Of a DNA stretch of 5,678 nt, positions 4,491-5,678 are shown piece by piece. Below the pieces are notes generated by a model, which had not been told where the DNA came from, ran no database searches, and saw only the letters and a program-made list of their open reading frames with translations. This DNA is from Patescibacteria group bacterium (GTDB lineage Bacteria > Patescibacteriota > Minisyncoccia > UBA9983): NCBI GenBank assembly GCA_018827845.1, contig JAHJXC010000094.1, positions 1 through 5,678 of the forward strand, given 5' to 3'. Numbering within the stretch: position 1 is the stretch's first letter; each line of letters opens with the position of its first letter. The translations under genes and the position numbers were made by a program.

Positions 4491-5676
4491 GGATTTCCTC
4501 AAAATGGGCTTTGGAGCGGTTTTGGGGAATCTTGCGCCACCAGGAAGGACTAAAAATAATTTCTGCGGATTCTATGGTTGGATATTTTTTAAAAACAGAA
4601 CTGTAATTCTCGCTCTCTGCTGTTGTTAAATCAGAAAACAAAGAATCAATATCCACTTTCCAGACAAAATGCGCTCTGCCCTTAAGATTAAATGTTATTT
4701 CAGTGTTATCCTCGTTGTGATTTAATAAATTAAATTCAAGTTTATCAAGATTGGCAATCCTTACTTCTTTACTTGTTTCCTCATTTAAATATCTCTTTGC
4801 CACTTCTTCTGACAATTCATTCTCTTTCAGTAAAAAGCCGGTGCCAATTCCTTTTTGGATAAAATTAAATTCCTTGCCCATGTCGCCCTCTTTAGGATTA
4901 TCAAGATTCTCATCAAAAGTAATGGCTATGCCTTTTTCAAAAAACAAATACTCTTCAGGTTTTTGTTTTAAAATATTCTCTGTTAAATAATTTTTTATTT
5001 TATCTCTTAAATTATTGACCGCATTTTCCGCATCTTCTTTTGCCAAAACAGAAGAAGTTCCGCTGAATCCCCCGCTCATTTTTGTCTTGGAACGGGCATA
5101 AATTTTTTCGTATCGCGGATCTCCTTTGAAGCCGGGAATGGTAAAATCAGTTAAGCCGATGTTATATGCTTCGCCCGGCTCATCAGCATAAACAGTCACC
5201 TCCAAAGAACCATTGCCTGGAACCGTCACTTTCTCGTTTGTCCTGTAGATTTTGCCATCCGGCGTTTCAAAACGAGTATTCTTAATGAGTGTTTGGGAAA
5301 CTGAACTGTAAGCATTATAAATAACTATCTGGCCGCTTGCTTTTTGGCCGCCTGTTTCCACCCCGGTTGCCATAACTGTTTGGCTTTCCTCATGTTCTAT
5401 CTGCATTATCTCAGTCTGGGTTTTTAAATTTAAATCAATATTAACGAATTCCTGTTTAGGAGTTATGTTTATGGAAACATAAGCAAGGAAACCGATTATT
5501 GCGTTTATTATTAACAGTAAGATTATTGTCAGAACCGTCCATAGCAAAAGTTTTCGCCAAAATCCTCCTTTTTTTTCTTTAACTTTCCTTGGCAATTCTA
5601 AATTCTCCGCTTTCTTCGGCTTCTCTATCTCAGGCCTTTTTATTTTAATAATGTCGCTTATAATTGGCTTGGGCAT
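4477..5676 (-). CDS. Membrane-anchored protein of unknown function with a large extracytoplasmic region
   Basis: 399 aa are visible; the ATG is 2 nt from the window edge, so a longer N-terminus is possible. A lysine- and proline-rich cytoplasmic head (1-42) precedes one hydrophobic membrane segment (about 43-69). With positive charge before that segment, the rest (70-399) should lie outside the membrane. Residues about 113-203 form a beta-rich domain: ASGQIVIYNAYSS, then TVPGNGSLEVTVYADEPGEAYNIG and FTIPGFKGDPRYEKIYARS. This resembles repeats that I recall in CPR surface proteins loosely compared with phage baseplate J, a family memory rather than a search result. The middle (212-260) is charged and helical, and the C-terminus carries SPSWWRKIPQNRSKAHFEEI. 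No catalytic motif is seen. A cell-surface or pilus-related role is possible, but function is unknown. It is probably upstream of, not in, the infA operon. Confidence 0.85.
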   Translation of the reverse strand: MPKPIISDIIKIKRPEIEKPKKAENLELPRKVKEKKGGFWRKLLLWTVLTIILLLIINAIIGFLAYVSINITPKQEFVNIDLNLKTQTEIMQIEHEESQTVMATGVETGGQKASGQIVIYNAYSSVSQTLIKNTRFETPDGKIYRTNEKVTVPGNGSLEVTVYADEPGEAYNIGLTDFTIPGFKGDPRYEKIYARSKTKMSGGFSGTSSVLAKEDAENAVNNLRDKIKNYLTENILKQKPEEYLFFEKGIAITFDENLDNPKEGDMGKEFNFIQKGIGTGFLLKENELSEEVAKRYLNEETSKEVRIANLDKLEFNLLNHNEDNTEITFNLKGRAHFVWKVDIDSLFSDLTTAESENYSSVFKKYPTIESAEIIFSPSWWRKIPQNRSKAHFEEILDLQ

Positions 5677-5678
5677 AA

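Overview
The window looks like part of a small, AT-rich bacterial genome, most likely a member of the Candidate Phyla Radiation (Patescibacteria, Parcubacteria-like). The pointers are: a compact S13-S11-S4-RpoA-L17-L13-S9 cluster; an L13 shortened at both ends; translation starts that mostly lack Shine-Dalgarno (SD) sequences; and, upstream of infA, a membrane-anchored protein of a type I associate with CPR genomes. The lineage is inferred from composition and family features, not from a search. Every gene called is on the minus strand, so transcription runs from high to low coordinates.

Layout in transcription order. At 5676-4477 lies an unnamed single-pass membrane protein with a large extracytoplasmic part; its start is at the window edge. 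A good sigma70-type promoter overlaps the end of that gene (4490-4462) and starts the translation operon: infA (IF-1), rpmJ (L36, 38 aa), rpsM (S13), rpsK (S11), rpsD (S4, zinc-binding type), rpoA (RNA polymerase alpha), rplQ (L17), rplM (short L13), a 198-nt gap with nested inverted repeats, then rpsI (S9). Genes from infA to rplM overlap by ATGA or are 1-29 nt apart, so they are very probably co-transcribed and partly translationally coupled. Together they supply an initiation factor, small- and large-subunit proteins and the polymerase assembly subunit, a classic growth-linked bacterial set.

Downstream of rpsI are a 25-nt palindrome (325-349), an unusual tRNA-like gene (221-319) and a rho-independent terminator (181-207). 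The tRNA-like element has glycine-type features: a GCGGG-type acceptor stem, U73, encoded CCA and a predicted ACC anticodon. It departs from normal tRNA in having A at position 33, a long variable arm, a long D stem, an acceptor helix that extends to 8 bp and a T stem of only 3 firm pairs. This is the most interesting item in the window.

After the terminator, a separate gene starts at 81 with its own promoter candidate and a strong SD. Its 27 visible residues resemble the N-terminus of adenylosuccinate lyase (PurB). It runs off the window at position 1.
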